From NCBI GenBank assembly GCA_947589345.1, contig CANQAC010000001.1:1-54756 (forward strand): a stretch of 54,756 nt of DNA. Reading direction: 5' to 3'. A program made the translations under genes and the position numbers. How positions within the stretch are numbered: the stretch's first letter is position 1; each line of letters starts with the position of its first letter. This DNA comes from an uncultured Akkermansia sp. (GTDB taxonomy: Bacteria; Verrucomicrobiota; Verrucomicrobiia; Verrucomicrobiales; Akkermansiaceae). A model generated the notes under the pieces. It saw only the letters and a list, made by a program, of their open reading frames with translations. It did not search any database and was not told where the DNA came from. Shown here in pieces: positions 24,004-31,837 of this stretch.

Positions 24004-26211
24004 ATGGACCCGATATACTACGTTATCTATGGGGTACTCCTGCTGCTTTCCGTGTTTGGATTGAAAGTGGGAGTGAGTAACGATGCGGCAAACTTTTTGA
24101 ATTCATCGCTCGGGTGTCGGGCAGGTTCCTTTTACACAGTGGTGGCGGTGGCTGCGGTTGGTGTATTATTGGGGGCAAGCTTTTCGAGTGGAATGATGGA
24201 GGTGGCTCGCAGTGGCGTATTCAACCCCCGCATGTTCAATTTTCATGAAGTGATGCTGTTGTTTTTGGCGGTGATGATTTCCAATGTGATCCTGCTGGAT
24301 GTTTACAACACCCTGGGATTACCGACATCTACCACCATTTCATTGGTGTTTGCTTTGCTGGGTTCGTCTATCGGCATGGCAGTGTATAGCAAGGATATGG
24401 CCACGGATGATGCGCCGCTGGCTGCCTACATCAATACGAGTAATGCCTTTGCCATTGTAGTGGCTATTTTCATTTCTGTGGTGATCGCGTTCACCCTTGG
24501 CTCTATGATCATGTGGTTCGCGCGGTTGCTGTTCAGTTTTCGCTACACGCGGGCATATCGGTATATTGGCCCAGTTTGGTGCGGCAGCGCGCTGACTGCC
24601 ATTACCTACTTTGCTATTTTCAAGGGACTGAGGGACAGCTCGATGCTCTCTTCGGGGATGAAGGCGCTGCTCAATGCGGATGTGAGCGTTACGATGACTT
24701 GGTGCTGGTTGGTGTGGCTGGTGATCATGGCGTTTCTTCAGTATGTGTGCCGCGTCAACACTCTGCGAATAGCTGTACTCAGTGGTACGGGCGCTCTGGC
24801 ATTGGCTTTTGCCGGCAACGATCTGGTGAACTTTATAGGTGTTTTTATGGCGGCGCAAACAAGTATGGACATTGCTGCTAATCACGCCGGCGATGTTTCA
24901 AGCATGATGATGAACGAACTGGCAGACACAGCTATTCAGGCTAATCCCCTGTACCTGCTTACGGCCGGTCTCATCATGGTAGCCTCGCTCTTTTTTTCCA
25001 AAAACGCTCGGCGTGTCACCGAAACGGAACTGAAACTTTCCTCTGCCAATACGGGAAAGGAGCGGTTTGGTTCCAGTCTGGCTGCACGTGTGATGGTCCG
25101 CTACGCCCTCAACACGGCCCGCTTCATTGAACGCATTACTCCGAAAGCTGTCGCCGACTTTGTGGGGCGCCGCTTTACACCGCTACCACCGGAGGAGGAA
25201 ACAGGTACGAATTACGATCTGGTGCGGGGTTCTGTAAATCTGACCACGGCAGCGCTTCTCATCTCCATCGCCACCTCGATGAAGATGCCGCTTTCCACCA
25301 CTTATGTTACCTTCATGGTGGCTATGGGGTCCTCGTTGGCTGACCGGGCGTGGGGACGGGATAGTGCGGTGTACCGAATCACCGGTGTACTCACGGTGAC
25401 GGGTGGATGGTTTCTCACGGCGATTGGAGCTTGTCTGGCATCCTTTTTGGTTGCTTTGGTGTTGTCCTATGGTGGGCTATGGGCGCAGTATGCGATGATC
25501 ATCCTGGCGATGACGCTTTTGGTGCGTTCTACCTTCTTAGCTCACAGTGACAAACGGGAGTATAAGCTGTTGGATGTTAACAAGGACTCCCAAATACACG
25601 AGTACGGGGCTGCGGCTGCCGGGCGCCTCGGGCGCATGGTGGGCATCTACAACGCTATGGTCAAGGCCCTTTTGGTGGAGGATCGTGATTCGCTCAAAAG
25701 GCTGCGTAAAAAAGCTCGTTCCATCAAGCAAGACTTGAAGCTGGTGAAGGAAAATGAGGTGCTTCCCACTCTAACATCCATTCCGAAAGAGCACGCGGAT
25801 CGGGGACAACTCATATTCCGTATCGTAGAGATATCTCTTTCTACCTGCGACTGTCTAGTCACTCTTGTAAAAGCAGCCTACAACCACATCGACAATAACC
25901 ATACCGGGTTAAATGATGACCAAGCAAAGGATTTGCTCGCGCTCACAAGTAAAATTGGACGGTTTTACCCGAATATTCTTGACATGCTGAAAGAGGGTGA
26001 TTATGCAGGCATTGATGAATTGCTCGTCGGGACGGAGCAGTTGGGGCAGGAGTTTGCAGACTGCATCACTCGCCACCTCATGCAGAATGCCACTGATGAA
26101 AGCGGCATGCGAACGGGCATACTTTACCTTACTCTCCTCAATGAGACACGCGCCATGGTGAGCCACGCATTTTCCCTCATTCGCCGTATTGAAGAGTTAT
26201 ACAAGGGTTAA
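24004..26211 (+). CDS. PiT-family inorganic phosphate transporter with PhoU-like C-terminal domain
   Basis: Imports phosphate, probably with protons or sodium. The 735-residue product has about eleven to twelve membrane helices in two homologous halves carrying the PiT signatures: GVSNDAANFLNSSL and GLPTSTTISL in the first, FAGNDLVNFIGV and MPLSTTYVTFMVAMGSS in the second. From about residue 510 it continues as a soluble helical domain (DSQIHEYGAAAAGRL, LKRLRKKARSIKQDLKLVKENE, DCLVTLVKAAYNHIDNNHTG) resembling PhoU. That fusion suggests regulation inside the polypeptide. GAGGAG 8 bases before ATG 24004 is one of the few plausible ribosome sites here. A weak CACGG/CCGTG hairpin lies upstream. 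Confidence 0.92.
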   Translation: MDPIYYVIYGVLLLLSVFGLKVGVSNDAANFLNSSLGCRAGSFYTVVAVAAVGVLLGASFSSGMMEVARSGVFNPRMFNFHEVMLLFLAVMISNVILLDVYNTLGLPTSTTISLVFALLGSSIGMAVYSKDMATDDAPLAAYINTSNAFAIVVAIFISVVIAFTLGSMIMWFARLLFSFRYTRAYRYIGPVWCGSALTAITYFAIFKGLRDSSMLSSGMKALLNADVSVTMTWCWLVWLVIMAFLQYVCRVNTLRIAVLSGTGALALAFAGNDLVNFIGVFMAAQTSMDIAANHAGDVSSMMMNELADTAIQANPLYLLTAGLIMVASLFFSKNARRVTETELKLSSANTGKERFGSSLAARVMVRYALNTARFIERITPKAVADFVGRRFTPLPPEEETGTNYDLVRGSVNLTTAALLISIATSMKMPLSTTYVTFMVAMGSSLADRAWGRDSAVYRITGVLTVTGGWFLTAIGACLASFLVALVLSYGGLWAQYAMIILAMTLLVRSTFLAHSDKREYKLLDVNKDSQIHEYGAAAAGRLGRMVGIYNAMVKALLVEDRDSLKRLRKKARSIKQDLKLVKENEVLPTLTSIPKEHADRGQLIFRIVEISLSTCDCLVTLVKAAYNHIDNNHTGLNDDQAKDLLALTSKIGRFYPNILDMLKEGDYAGIDELLVGTEQLGQEFADCITRHLMQNATDESGMRTGILYLTLLNETRAMVSHAFSLIRRIEELYKG

Positions 26212-26213
26212 TG

Positions 26214-26225
26214 GAGTTTAAACTC
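26214..26225. repeat. Perfect 12-bp palindrome between convergent genes
   Basis: GAGTTTAAACTC fills most of the 14-base gap between the phosphate transporter stop and the exonuclease stop. It has no loop, so it is unlikely to be a normal terminator. Confidence 0.5.
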
Positions 26226-26804
26226 TCAATCGTCCTGATTTCCTTCCCAATCTACGGGTATCTTCACACTCTTGCCATTCTTGTCTTCGTAGAGGACAAA
26301 ACCGTTTTTCACCCCGAATTGATGTAGAGCCATAGTCACTTTTACATCGAAGCAGCAGTATTTTGCTATGTCCAGGAGACGTTGTGGCTCTTTCGTGGCT
26401 TCGTATTCGGACCACCATTTAAGAGCATCCGTACCCTCTGCCGTCTTGCTATGTCCCCCCAAAGTGGGTCGAGCCAGAGAGTCAAGTTTGAGACGGTGCC
26501 CTAAACGGTCAGAGAGGTCGCGACAGAGATCGAGGTTATGCGTTACCTCAGCCACAGTCCAAAACGTAAAGGGCTGAAGGACGCCGTAATCAAAGGCGAT
26601 GTGATTATAGCCGACCACAAGGTCGGCGAGGCGGAGCTGTTCAATGAGTTGCTCAGCCTGGTCTTCGGTGTAGATAGCGTATGCATTGGAGGCCGTGGAG
26701 AAAGTGACTCCTACGGACATCCCCATTTTGGCCGTTTCATGCCAACCACCGACTTGAGCGGCAGATCGGCGAGTTTCCAGATCAAAGTAGACGATGTTTT
26801 TCAT
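26226..26804 (-). CDS. Predicted DEDDy 3'-5' exonuclease (RNase H-like fold)
   Basis: A 192-residue protein with the three exonuclease motifs: FDLET at residues 7-11 (Asp8, Glu10), the second motif in VVGYNHIAFDYGVL, and YCCFD (Tyr-x3-Asp) near the end. These give the DEDDy set of metal-binding residues and the catalytic Tyr. The fold is that of YprB-type RNase H-like domains often attached to helicases, but here it stands alone. Substrate (DNA or RNA) cannot be told. Its ATG overlaps the trmL stop (ATGA), so it is translationally coupled and last in the leftward operon with trmL. Confidence 0.8.
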   Translation of the reverse strand: MKNIVYFDLETRRSAAQVGGWHETAKMGMSVGVTFSTASNAYAIYTEDQAEQLIEQLRLADLVVGYNHIAFDYGVLQPFTFWTVAEVTHNLDLCRDLSDRLGHRLKLDSLARPTLGGHSKTAEGTDALKWWSEYEATKEPQRLLDIAKYCCFDVKVTMALHQFGVKNGFVLYEDKNGKSVKIPVDWEGNQDD

Positions 26805-27268
26805 GGAGAAGGAGAGATGTTGTGTAGTGCTTCGTATAAAACGATGGCAACTGCCGTTGACAAATTGAGGGATCGAGCGTGTATTCCTGGCATGGGGATA
26901 CGCAACGCTTCATCCGGATGCTCAAGGAGCATGCTCTCTGGGAGGCCGCGGGTTTCAGAGCCAAAGACAAGGTAATCGCCGTCAGCCCACGGTGTTGAGG
27001 GTGACCAGATGCTGCGCGTGGCCTTGGTAGAAAGCAGCCGAAAGTTCGCTGTCGGCGCGGCTGTTGCCCTCAAGTCCTCCAACGAATCCCATAGCTGTAG
27101 GTCCACATGTTTCCAATAATCTAAACCCGTGCGGCGCAGGTGCTTCTCATCAAGACTGAAACCGAGGGGGCGGATGAGGTGAAGTCGGGAACCAGTGGCT
27201 ACAGCCAAGCGGCCTGCTGCGCCGGCATTATGCGGTATCTCCGGGTGATGCAATACGATGTGAAGCAT
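26801..27268 (-). CDS. trmL: tRNA (cytidine/uridine-34-2'-O)-methyltransferase TrmL
   Basis: TrmL methylates the wobble ribose of certain leucine tRNAs using SAM bound in a trefoil knot. The 155-residue single domain starts MLHIVLHHPEIPHNAGAAGR, contains LGFSLDEKHLRRTGLDYW and the three SpoU motifs: NAGAAGR, VFGSETRGLP and IPMPGIHARSLNLSTAVAIVLYEAL. It lacks the N-terminal extension of other SpoU enzymes, as is right for TrmL. It sits 14 bases after the IF-1-like gene and overlaps the exonuclease gene by four bases, in an operon concerned with translation and RNA. Confidence 0.94.
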   Translation of the reverse strand: MLHIVLHHPEIPHNAGAAGRLAVATGSRLHLIRPLGFSLDEKHLRRTGLDYWKHVDLQLWDSLEDLRATAAPTANFRLLSTKATRSIWSPSTPWADGDYLVFGSETRGLPESMLLEHPDEALRIPMPGIHARSLNLSTAVAIVLYEALHNISPSP

Positions 27269-27282
27269 GGGGAAGCGTACAA

Positions 27283-27531
27283 TTACACGGGCGCGCGTTC
27301 AGTGATACGTGCCGTATCCATGTTAGCTGGAGAGAGGACGAGTTGGACAACGTTACCGGACTGAAGGTTGCCCAGATGCTCGATGGCACGGTGCGGCATG
27401 TATGCGACAGTTGATTTACCGTTGGGCAGAGTAGCGCGAAACACCGTGGGAGCGATACGCTGAGTCAACGTGGCGGATACAACGATAGATTGCGCGGGAT
27501 AAAAAGATGCTGTTTTTTTTCGTGAACTCAT
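27283..27531 (-). CDS. IF-1-like S1/OB-fold protein (second infA paralogue candidate)
   Basis: An 82-residue protein starting MSSRKKTASFYP. Residues about 17-78 align in pattern with IF-1: VVSATLTQRIAPTVFRATLPNGK, then AYMPHRAIEHLGNLQSGNVVQLVLSPANMDTARITER, matching IF-1's [21 protein letters not shown] and the end GRITYR. It differs in many conserved IF-1 positions, so it may be a divergent IF-1, a specialised paralogue or another RNA-binding OB protein. ATG 27531 is preferred; the longer frame is an artefact. It lies 34 bases after the AsmA-like gene and 14 before trmL, all leftward. Confidence 0.75.
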   Translation of the reverse strand: MSSRKKTASFYPAQSIVVSATLTQRIAPTVFRATLPNGKSTVAYMPHRAIEHLGNLQSGNVVQLVLSPANMDTARITERAPV

Positions 27532-27565
27532 TGTCGTGAAGATGCCAACCCTGCAATCCGTGTGC

Positions 27566-29164
27566 TTAGAGCAGAATATCCAAGCCACTACTGATAATAT
27601 CCTTTGCTTTTTGCTCAGACTCCTGCAACGGTGTATCCTTTTGTTGCTCCTGTTCTCGGTTTTGTGGCTTGTTGGACGGGATTCCGTGTGGCAGAAAATC
27701 ACCAATGACACTGTTAATCGACTTTATCGCTGAGTCCGACAAAGATGAAATGAATTCTGGCAGAATGGTGGCAAAACGTACAGAAAAATCTTCATGCGGA
27801 TCATCCAGGGTGCCACTCAGATTAACATGCACCCAGACGTACCCCGGATATTGCGGCAGGGTATGGAAAAGCTGAGAAGCGGCCGGATTTCCTTGGAGAC
27901 CTAACTGAGTTACCAACTGCTGCGGTACGGCAAGTTGAAGCGTTCCTGAAAGCGTTCCATCCAGACCGGTAATTACGCGTCCTCGTACGATAAAGTTTCC
28001 CTCTTTTGTTCGCACATCAATGTGATCCCACAACCATGCGTCGTGGATGTTATGCTGCTCATCGGTGTAGGGAAAGCTGATGCGGCAGGACGCTTTTTCA
28101 AACCTTATGGAGCGGTATGGAGCGGTATCATTGAGCTTAATTTGCGAGAGTATGGGCAGCCCTTCCAACACACCATCCTCCAAACGCATTTCTCCATGCG
28201 CCTTCCACGCGGATCCTGTTTGTCCCTCGAAGTCAAGATGTCCCACCAGAGCGCCCGTCAATTTTTTCTTCCAAGCCTGTTTAAGCAAACGAGACACACT
28301 TGCACGTCTCACGTCAGCGTGAGCTTCCCATCGTCCAGTGCTTGGAGAATACACGGCCTTGGCATGTATACCACCCGGTGAAAGAATGATTCGGCAAGAC
28401 GTGAGCTTGATCTCACCGGTCGTGAGTTTAATGGTGGCCGTCTTTACCCCGCTTTCTGCCAACCACGAGAATGGGGAAACAACGCGCCCATTTTCGATAT
28501 TCAATGTCCACGCATCATTCCCGGCTTCAGGGCAGGGGGTAGCTGTCATGCGGTAACCCTTCAAACCAAACTCACGGCCGGAACTTAATAGCGTTGTGTC
28601 GGCGTAATGCACTTCACATGACCGTGCTTGTACGGCTCGGAAAAATCCTGCATGAGTGGATGGAGATTGACTGCCACTTGTCGAAGCGTGCCGCGAAGTG
28701 CGAGTCGAGGAAGGAGAAGTTGCGGGGGAAGAGTTCGCCGCCGATTTTTGCTCTGCGCGAAGCACAAGGCGCAGCTCTTCGGCCGAGAATTGATTCATGC
28801 GCAGGATGCGGTTCCAGAGAGCTTTTCGGTCGACGCTCATGTGCAATTTATGAACGCTTAGTTCCTCAAAGTGGTTAGCATGCAGCAGAGTAAATTGAGG
28901 GACCGTTAATTGATTGCCGTTCACCTCCAGATTATCCGGCACGGACACCTGTTGTGCGTGGGTTGCCTGTTGTAAAAAATCGGCAAGCTTAGTTCGACAG
29001 CCATCGCCTTGCAACCACGACATGAAAAAGAGGTAGGCAACAACAACGAGGAGGATGAGACCAACCAAAATCAGGGAGAATATTGTGAGCAGGAGGCGGG
29101 CGGTACCAGAGGCGGGTACGGTAGCTTGTCTGGATAAAAAACTTCCTCGTTTTCGACGTGGCAT
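27566..29164 (-). CDS. AsmA-like envelope protein
   Basis: A 532-residue protein with a basic cytoplasmic start, one membrane anchor (about residues 22-48), and a long periplasmic beta-rich region. A Ser/Thr/Pro-rich linker (about 145-172) divides it. The C-terminal part repeats short amphipathic strands of the AsmA type (LDGTLSGTLQLAVP, HVNLSGTLDDPHEDFSVRF), ending in a polar Gln/Glu tail. AsmA-family proteins are thought to move phospholipids between membranes or assist outer-membrane assembly. The assignment is by architecture; sequence motifs are weak. It heads a leftward operon with the IF-1-like protein, trmL and an exonuclease. Confidence 0.65.
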   Translation of the reverse strand: MPRRKRGSFLSRQATVPASGTARLLLTIFSLILVGLILLVVVAYLFFMSWLQGDGCRTKLADFLQQATHAQQVSVPDNLEVNGNQLTVPQFTLLHANHFEELSVHKLHMSVDRKALWNRILRMNQFSAEELRLVLRAEQKSAANSSPATSPSSTRTSRHASTSGSQSPSTHAGFFRAVQARSCEVHYADTTLLSSGREFGLKGYRMTATPCPEAGNDAWTLNIENGRVVSPFSWLAESGVKTATIKLTTGEIKLTSCRIILSPGGIHAKAVYSPSTGRWEAHADVRRASVSRLLKQAWKKKLTGALVGHLDFEGQTGSAWKAHGEMRLEDGVLEGLPILSQIKLNDTAPYRSIRFEKASCRISFPYTDEQHNIHDAWLWDHIDVRTKEGNFIVRGRVITGLDGTLSGTLQLAVPQQLVTQLGLQGNPAASQLFHTLPQYPGYVWVHVNLSGTLDDPHEDFSVRFATILPEFISSLSDSAIKSINSVIGDFLPHGIPSNKPQNREQEQQKDTPLQESEQKAKDIISSGLDILL

Positions 29165-29313
29165 GACACGCTCTATTTACCATACACACTGCACTCCAAT
29201 CAAGCCTAATCTGACCCGAGGCACTGCATTTTTTTCACGTTTCTCTTTCTCATTTTGGTCATTGCCAAGACTTTCCCGGCTCAGAAAAAAATTAAAAAAC
29301 ATGCATTTCTGTG

Positions 29314-29342
29314 TTGACTCATGACTCATAGTGTGGTTGAAT
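29314..29342 (+). promoter_or_regulatory. Promoter candidate of the small lipoprotein gene
   Basis: TTGACT (29314-29319), 17 bases, TTGAAT (29337-29342), about 24 bases before ATG 29367. Confidence 0.4.
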
Positions 29343-29366
29343 ACGGGTGAGAAACCTCTTGACACC

Positions 29367-29540
29367 ATGAAAGCAGTTACTCTCATTACCATGCTTGTGG
29401 GTTCCGTGGCCCTGTCTTCGTGCTGCTGCCAGTCGCAGCCTGCACCGCCGTTGCGTCCTATGCCCAAAAACTTGGTGGAGGATATGCCCCAGCCGCCTCA
29501 CGTGGAGCCGGTGAAGGTGTTCTCCCAGAAGGGCAAGTGA
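29367..29540 (+). CDS. Small lipoprotein, 57 residues
   Basis: A short protein with a signal sequence (MKAVTLITMLVGSVALSSC) ending in a lipobox ALSSC, so Cys19 would be lipidated. Two more cysteines follow immediately, then a Pro-rich, positively and negatively charged mature part (PAPPLRPMPKNLVEDMPQPP) without a fold. It is followed by a strong terminator, so it is transcribed alone or from the promoter just upstream. The function is unknown; an entericidin-like or envelope-spacer role is only a guess. ATG 29367 is preferred over 29331 because the signal sequence starts there. Confidence 0.7.
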   Translation: MKAVTLITMLVGSVALSSCCCQSQPAPPLRPMPKNLVEDMPQPPHVEPVKVFSQKGK

Positions 29541-29605
29541 TGTCCATTCAGCGTGGAGCGAGATGAGGCAACTTGTTTTGCCCTCCCGTTTTCGTATTCT
29601 TCTCG

Positions 29606-29642
29606 GAACCGTGGCCTCGTTGGCGACGGTTCTTTTTTTTAT
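29606..29642 (+). terminator. Intrinsic terminator after the small lipoprotein gene
   Basis: GAACCGT (29606-29612) pairs perfectly with ACGGTTC (29626-29632), with inner GCC/GGC, followed by a run of about ten T. Confidence 0.88.
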
Positions 29643-29670
29643 AAAAATGCGTCCACCCTGCAAATCTTTC

Positions 29671-29698
29671 TTGCATTCCTGATTTTTTTCGGTTAAAT
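29671..29698 (+). promoter_or_regulatory. Promoter of the exbB-exbD-TPR operon
   Basis: TTGCAT (29671-29676), 16 bases, TTAAAT (29693-29698), about 39 bases before ATG 29738. Confidence 0.5.
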
Positions 29699-29737
29699 AG
29701 GAACTTGTCAATTCTGCACAGAATGAGTTTCACTACC

Positions 29738-30553
29738 ATGAAAACGATTATTACACGCATTGGTCTCCGTGCCTTTTCTTTTGGAATGGCTGCCCTGTTC
29801 ATGATGCCCGCCGTCTTTGCTCAAGAGGCTGAAGGTGGCGCTGTCACTCAGAAGTCTGCTCTGGATAAATGGGTGATTGACGGTGGATGGACGATGATTC
29901 CGCTCGTGGTGCTGCTTGCAGCTACCATTTTTCTGATCGTCTTCTGCATGATGGCTCTCACGAAAGAAAAGTTCTGCCCGGAGGAGCTTCGTTCCCAGAT
30001 GCTGGCTCTCATGCAGGAGTGCCGGGTCCAGTCTGCTATCCAACTCTCCACCACTAGTCCCACGTTCTTGGGACGCTTGGTTGCTTACGCCCTTCCGAAC
30101 ATTGATGCCAATCGTCCTGAGGATCTCGGAAAAGACGGCATTGAAGATGCCATCGCAGACTTCACGGCTAATGAACGGCCTCAGACGATGAAGTACGTGG
30201 ACATGCTAGCTTTGATAGGTTCGCTTGCTCCGTCCATCGGGCTGTTCGGTACTGTGCAAGGCATGGTGGGCGCATTCGCCATTTTGGCTGAGTCTGGTCA
30301 GGCAGACCCTACGCAGCTGGCAAGTTCCATTTCTGTGGCTCTACTCACCACCTTCTGGGGACTGATCGTTTCCATTATCGCTATACCTGCTTTCTTCTTC
30401 CTCAAGAAGCACGCTCAGGCGCTGGAGGCTGATTGTGTGAACACCATTGAAGAGATGGTCAATACCTCCATCAACGTTATCAATGCTGAGGCCCAACTCG
30501 CCCGGATACCGGAAGGTCTTGATACCGGCGACGAAGCGGCGGCGGAGGCGTGA
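29738..30553 (+). CDS. MotA/TolQ/ExbB proton channel family protein
   Basis: A channel subunit using proton flow across the inner membrane to power envelope work. The 271-residue product begins with an extra N-terminal signal-like segment (residues 1-28, ending VFAQEAEGG), absent from E. coli ExbB/TolQ but known in larger ExbB variants. It then has TM1 (about 52-73), a cytoplasmic domain, TM2 with LALIGSLAPSIGLFGTVQGMVGAF and TM3 with LLTTFWGLIVSIIAIPAFFFL, the typical pore helices. It is followed by two ExbD genes and a TPR gene. There is no tonB or tolA/tolB beside it. ATG 29738 is the best of three in-frame starts. Confidence 0.92.
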   Translation: MKTIITRIGLRAFSFGMAALFMMPAVFAQEAEGGAVTQKSALDKWVIDGGWTMIPLVVLLAATIFLIVFCMMALTKEKFCPEELRSQMLALMQECRVQSAIQLSTTSPTFLGRLVAYALPNIDANRPEDLGKDGIEDAIADFTANERPQTMKYVDMLALIGSLAPSIGLFGTVQGMVGAFAILAESGQADPTQLASSISVALLTTFWGLIVSIIAIPAFFFLKKHAQALEADCVNTIEEMVNTSINVINAEAQLARIPEGLDTGDEAAAEA

Positions 30554-30572
30554 TCGCTTTGATCGTTTTCCT

Positions 30573-30609
30573 GCACGGGGGAAATCGGCTCGACCACCGA
30601 CCCCCGTGC
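30573..30609 (+). promoter_or_regulatory. Long hairpin between exbB and the first exbD
   Basis: GCACGGGGG (30573-30581) pairs with CCCCCGTGC (30601-30609), with an inner TCGG/CCGA stem. There is no T-run. It may set the ExbB:ExbD ratio as a partial terminator or a 3'-end stabiliser. Confidence 0.55.
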
Positions 30610-30652
30610 GGCGTGGTGGTTATCTATCATCTTTCGCAATTTTTCAGATATT

Positions 30653-31174
30653 ATGGCAAAAAAGAATGCACGAGGAAATGACGAGGTAAACGGTAACGTA
30701 AACCTCTCGCCGATGATTGACTGCTGCTTCCTGCTTCTGATATTCTTCGTGGTGAATGCTACGCAGATTACAGTGGCGAAGGATCCGAGTGTCAAGATGC
30801 CCAGTGCGGTCTCTTGCTCAGATCTTAAGGATGCCAACGGTTGTATCGTTGTTAATGTGTTTTCTGACATTGATAAGATGTCGCCCAAGGCTTTGGAGAA
30901 GTACAACAAAGCTTACGCTCCGAACTCGTTATGGGGTGTTGCAGATGCCAATGGCAACACCATTGGGTACACCTCTGGGCAGACTCAGGAACTCACGGAC
31001 TTTATCAAAAAACAGAAAGAAAACTTCAAAGGGAAAGGGTTAGAAGATGGTAAGATTCGCCTGTACCTGCGCGGGGATATGGCTGCTCCGTGGGAGCGTT
31101 CATCCACGGCCATTCGTTGTGCAGCTGCAGCAGGCGTGACCAACATTGTTTTCGGTACCTTGCCCTCCAAATAA
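30653..31174 (+). CDS. ExbD/TolR-family protein, first copy
   Basis: ExbD-type subunits insert one helix into the ExbB pore and carry the proton-accepting Asp. The 173-residue product has a short basic cytosolic tail, then NLSPMIDCCFLLLIFFVVNAT with the key Asp23, then a periplasmic domain (about residues 42-173) larger than usual and holding an inserted segment (SPKALEKYNKAYAPNSLW). It ends with the normal REXDMAAPWERSS-like core (LRGDMAAPWERSS) and AGVTNIVFGT. The two cysteines after the Asp are unusual and shared with the second copy. No ribosome site precedes the ATG. Confidence 0.9.
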   Translation: MAKKNARGNDEVNGNVNLSPMIDCCFLLLIFFVVNATQITVAKDPSVKMPSAVSCSDLKDANGCIVVNVFSDIDKMSPKALEKYNKAYAPNSLWGVADANGNTIGYTSGQTQELTDFIKKQKENFKGKGLEDGKIRLYLRGDMAAPWERSSTAIRCAAAAGVTNIVFGTLPSK

Positions 31175-31195
31175 AAACACTCCTCATTTGCACTT

Positions 31196-31696
31196 ATGGC
31201 ACGACATAAACAAATCAAGACCGAGGATCAGGAAGATCCGGAAATGAACATCTCCTCGATGATTGACTGCTGCTTCCTGCTGCTCATTTATTTCTTGGTG
31301 GCAACATCATTGGTAAGTGAGAAAAAGCTTGATATTTCCATCCCGGCTTCAACGCAGTCCTCCTCTTCTCAGAAACCTCCAGTGGATCCTGGTCGTATTG
31401 TCCTGAGAGCAGACGGCAGTGCCACGTGGAATGGAGACCTCACCGTGGCTGATGTTTACAATCCTGATGCTCAACCCGGCACCAGTGAGTACCGTAGTCA
31501 GCGTGAACTCGACCAGCTTGTCGAGCAGCTCAAAAACTACAAAGATTTGGCAACATCGGTGCAAGCAGAACCTGTAGTGATGCTCACTGGCGCACCGTCT
31601 GCTCCGCATCAGCGGATTGTGGATATCATGGCGGCTCTGGCAGAGGCAGGCATCAAGTCAGTTGGCATTAGCACGGCTGATCCGGAAGCCAATTAA
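31196..31696 (+). CDS. ExbD/TolR-family protein, second copy
   Basis: The 166-residue product resembles the first ExbD: cytosolic tail (KTEDQEDPEMNIS), membrane helix SSMIDCCFLLLIYFLVATS with Asp24, and a periplasmic domain that ends VMLTGAPSAPHQRIVDIMAALAEAGIKSVGIS. It lies 21 bases after the first copy, so both are expected in one complex with the ExbB homologue. ExbD works as a dimer inside the ExbB pentamer, so a heterodimer is plausible (inference). A strong hairpin follows before the TPR gene. Confidence 0.9.
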   Translation: MARHKQIKTEDQEDPEMNISSMIDCCFLLLIYFLVATSLVSEKKLDISIPASTQSSSSQKPPVDPGRIVLRADGSATWNGDLTVADVYNPDAQPGTSEYRSQRELDQLVEQLKNYKDLATSVQAEPVVMLTGAPSAPHQRIVDIMAALAEAGIKSVGISTADPEAN

Positions 31697-31736
31697 TACT
31701 GATGTTAACTAAAGTACACAGATTCACGTGACCCAA

Positions 31737-31774
31737 GGGGGAGCTGAGTGTCGGCTACGAGCTGCAGCTCCCCC
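31737..31774 (+). terminator. 10-bp hairpin between exbD2 and the TPR gene
   Basis: GGGGGAGCTG (31737-31746) is perfectly complementary to CAGCTCCCCC (31765-31774), followed by CCAATTTTG. It may be a partial terminator separating channel and TPR expression. Confidence 0.65.
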
Positions 31775-31837
31775 CCAATTTTGCCTCCTCAGTTTTTATC
31801 CATTTATCATTCAACCTTCAATAAGAACTAATCCTCT

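Noticed and set aside
27532-27711. N-terminal extension of the IF-1-like protein by 60 residues
   Set aside because: The extension overlaps the AsmA-like gene and lacks protein character; IF-1-type proteins start near ATG 27531.
31769-31776. C-run near exbD2 as a phase-variation tract
   Set aside because: It is one arm of a perfect non-coding hairpin and no gene frame crosses it.
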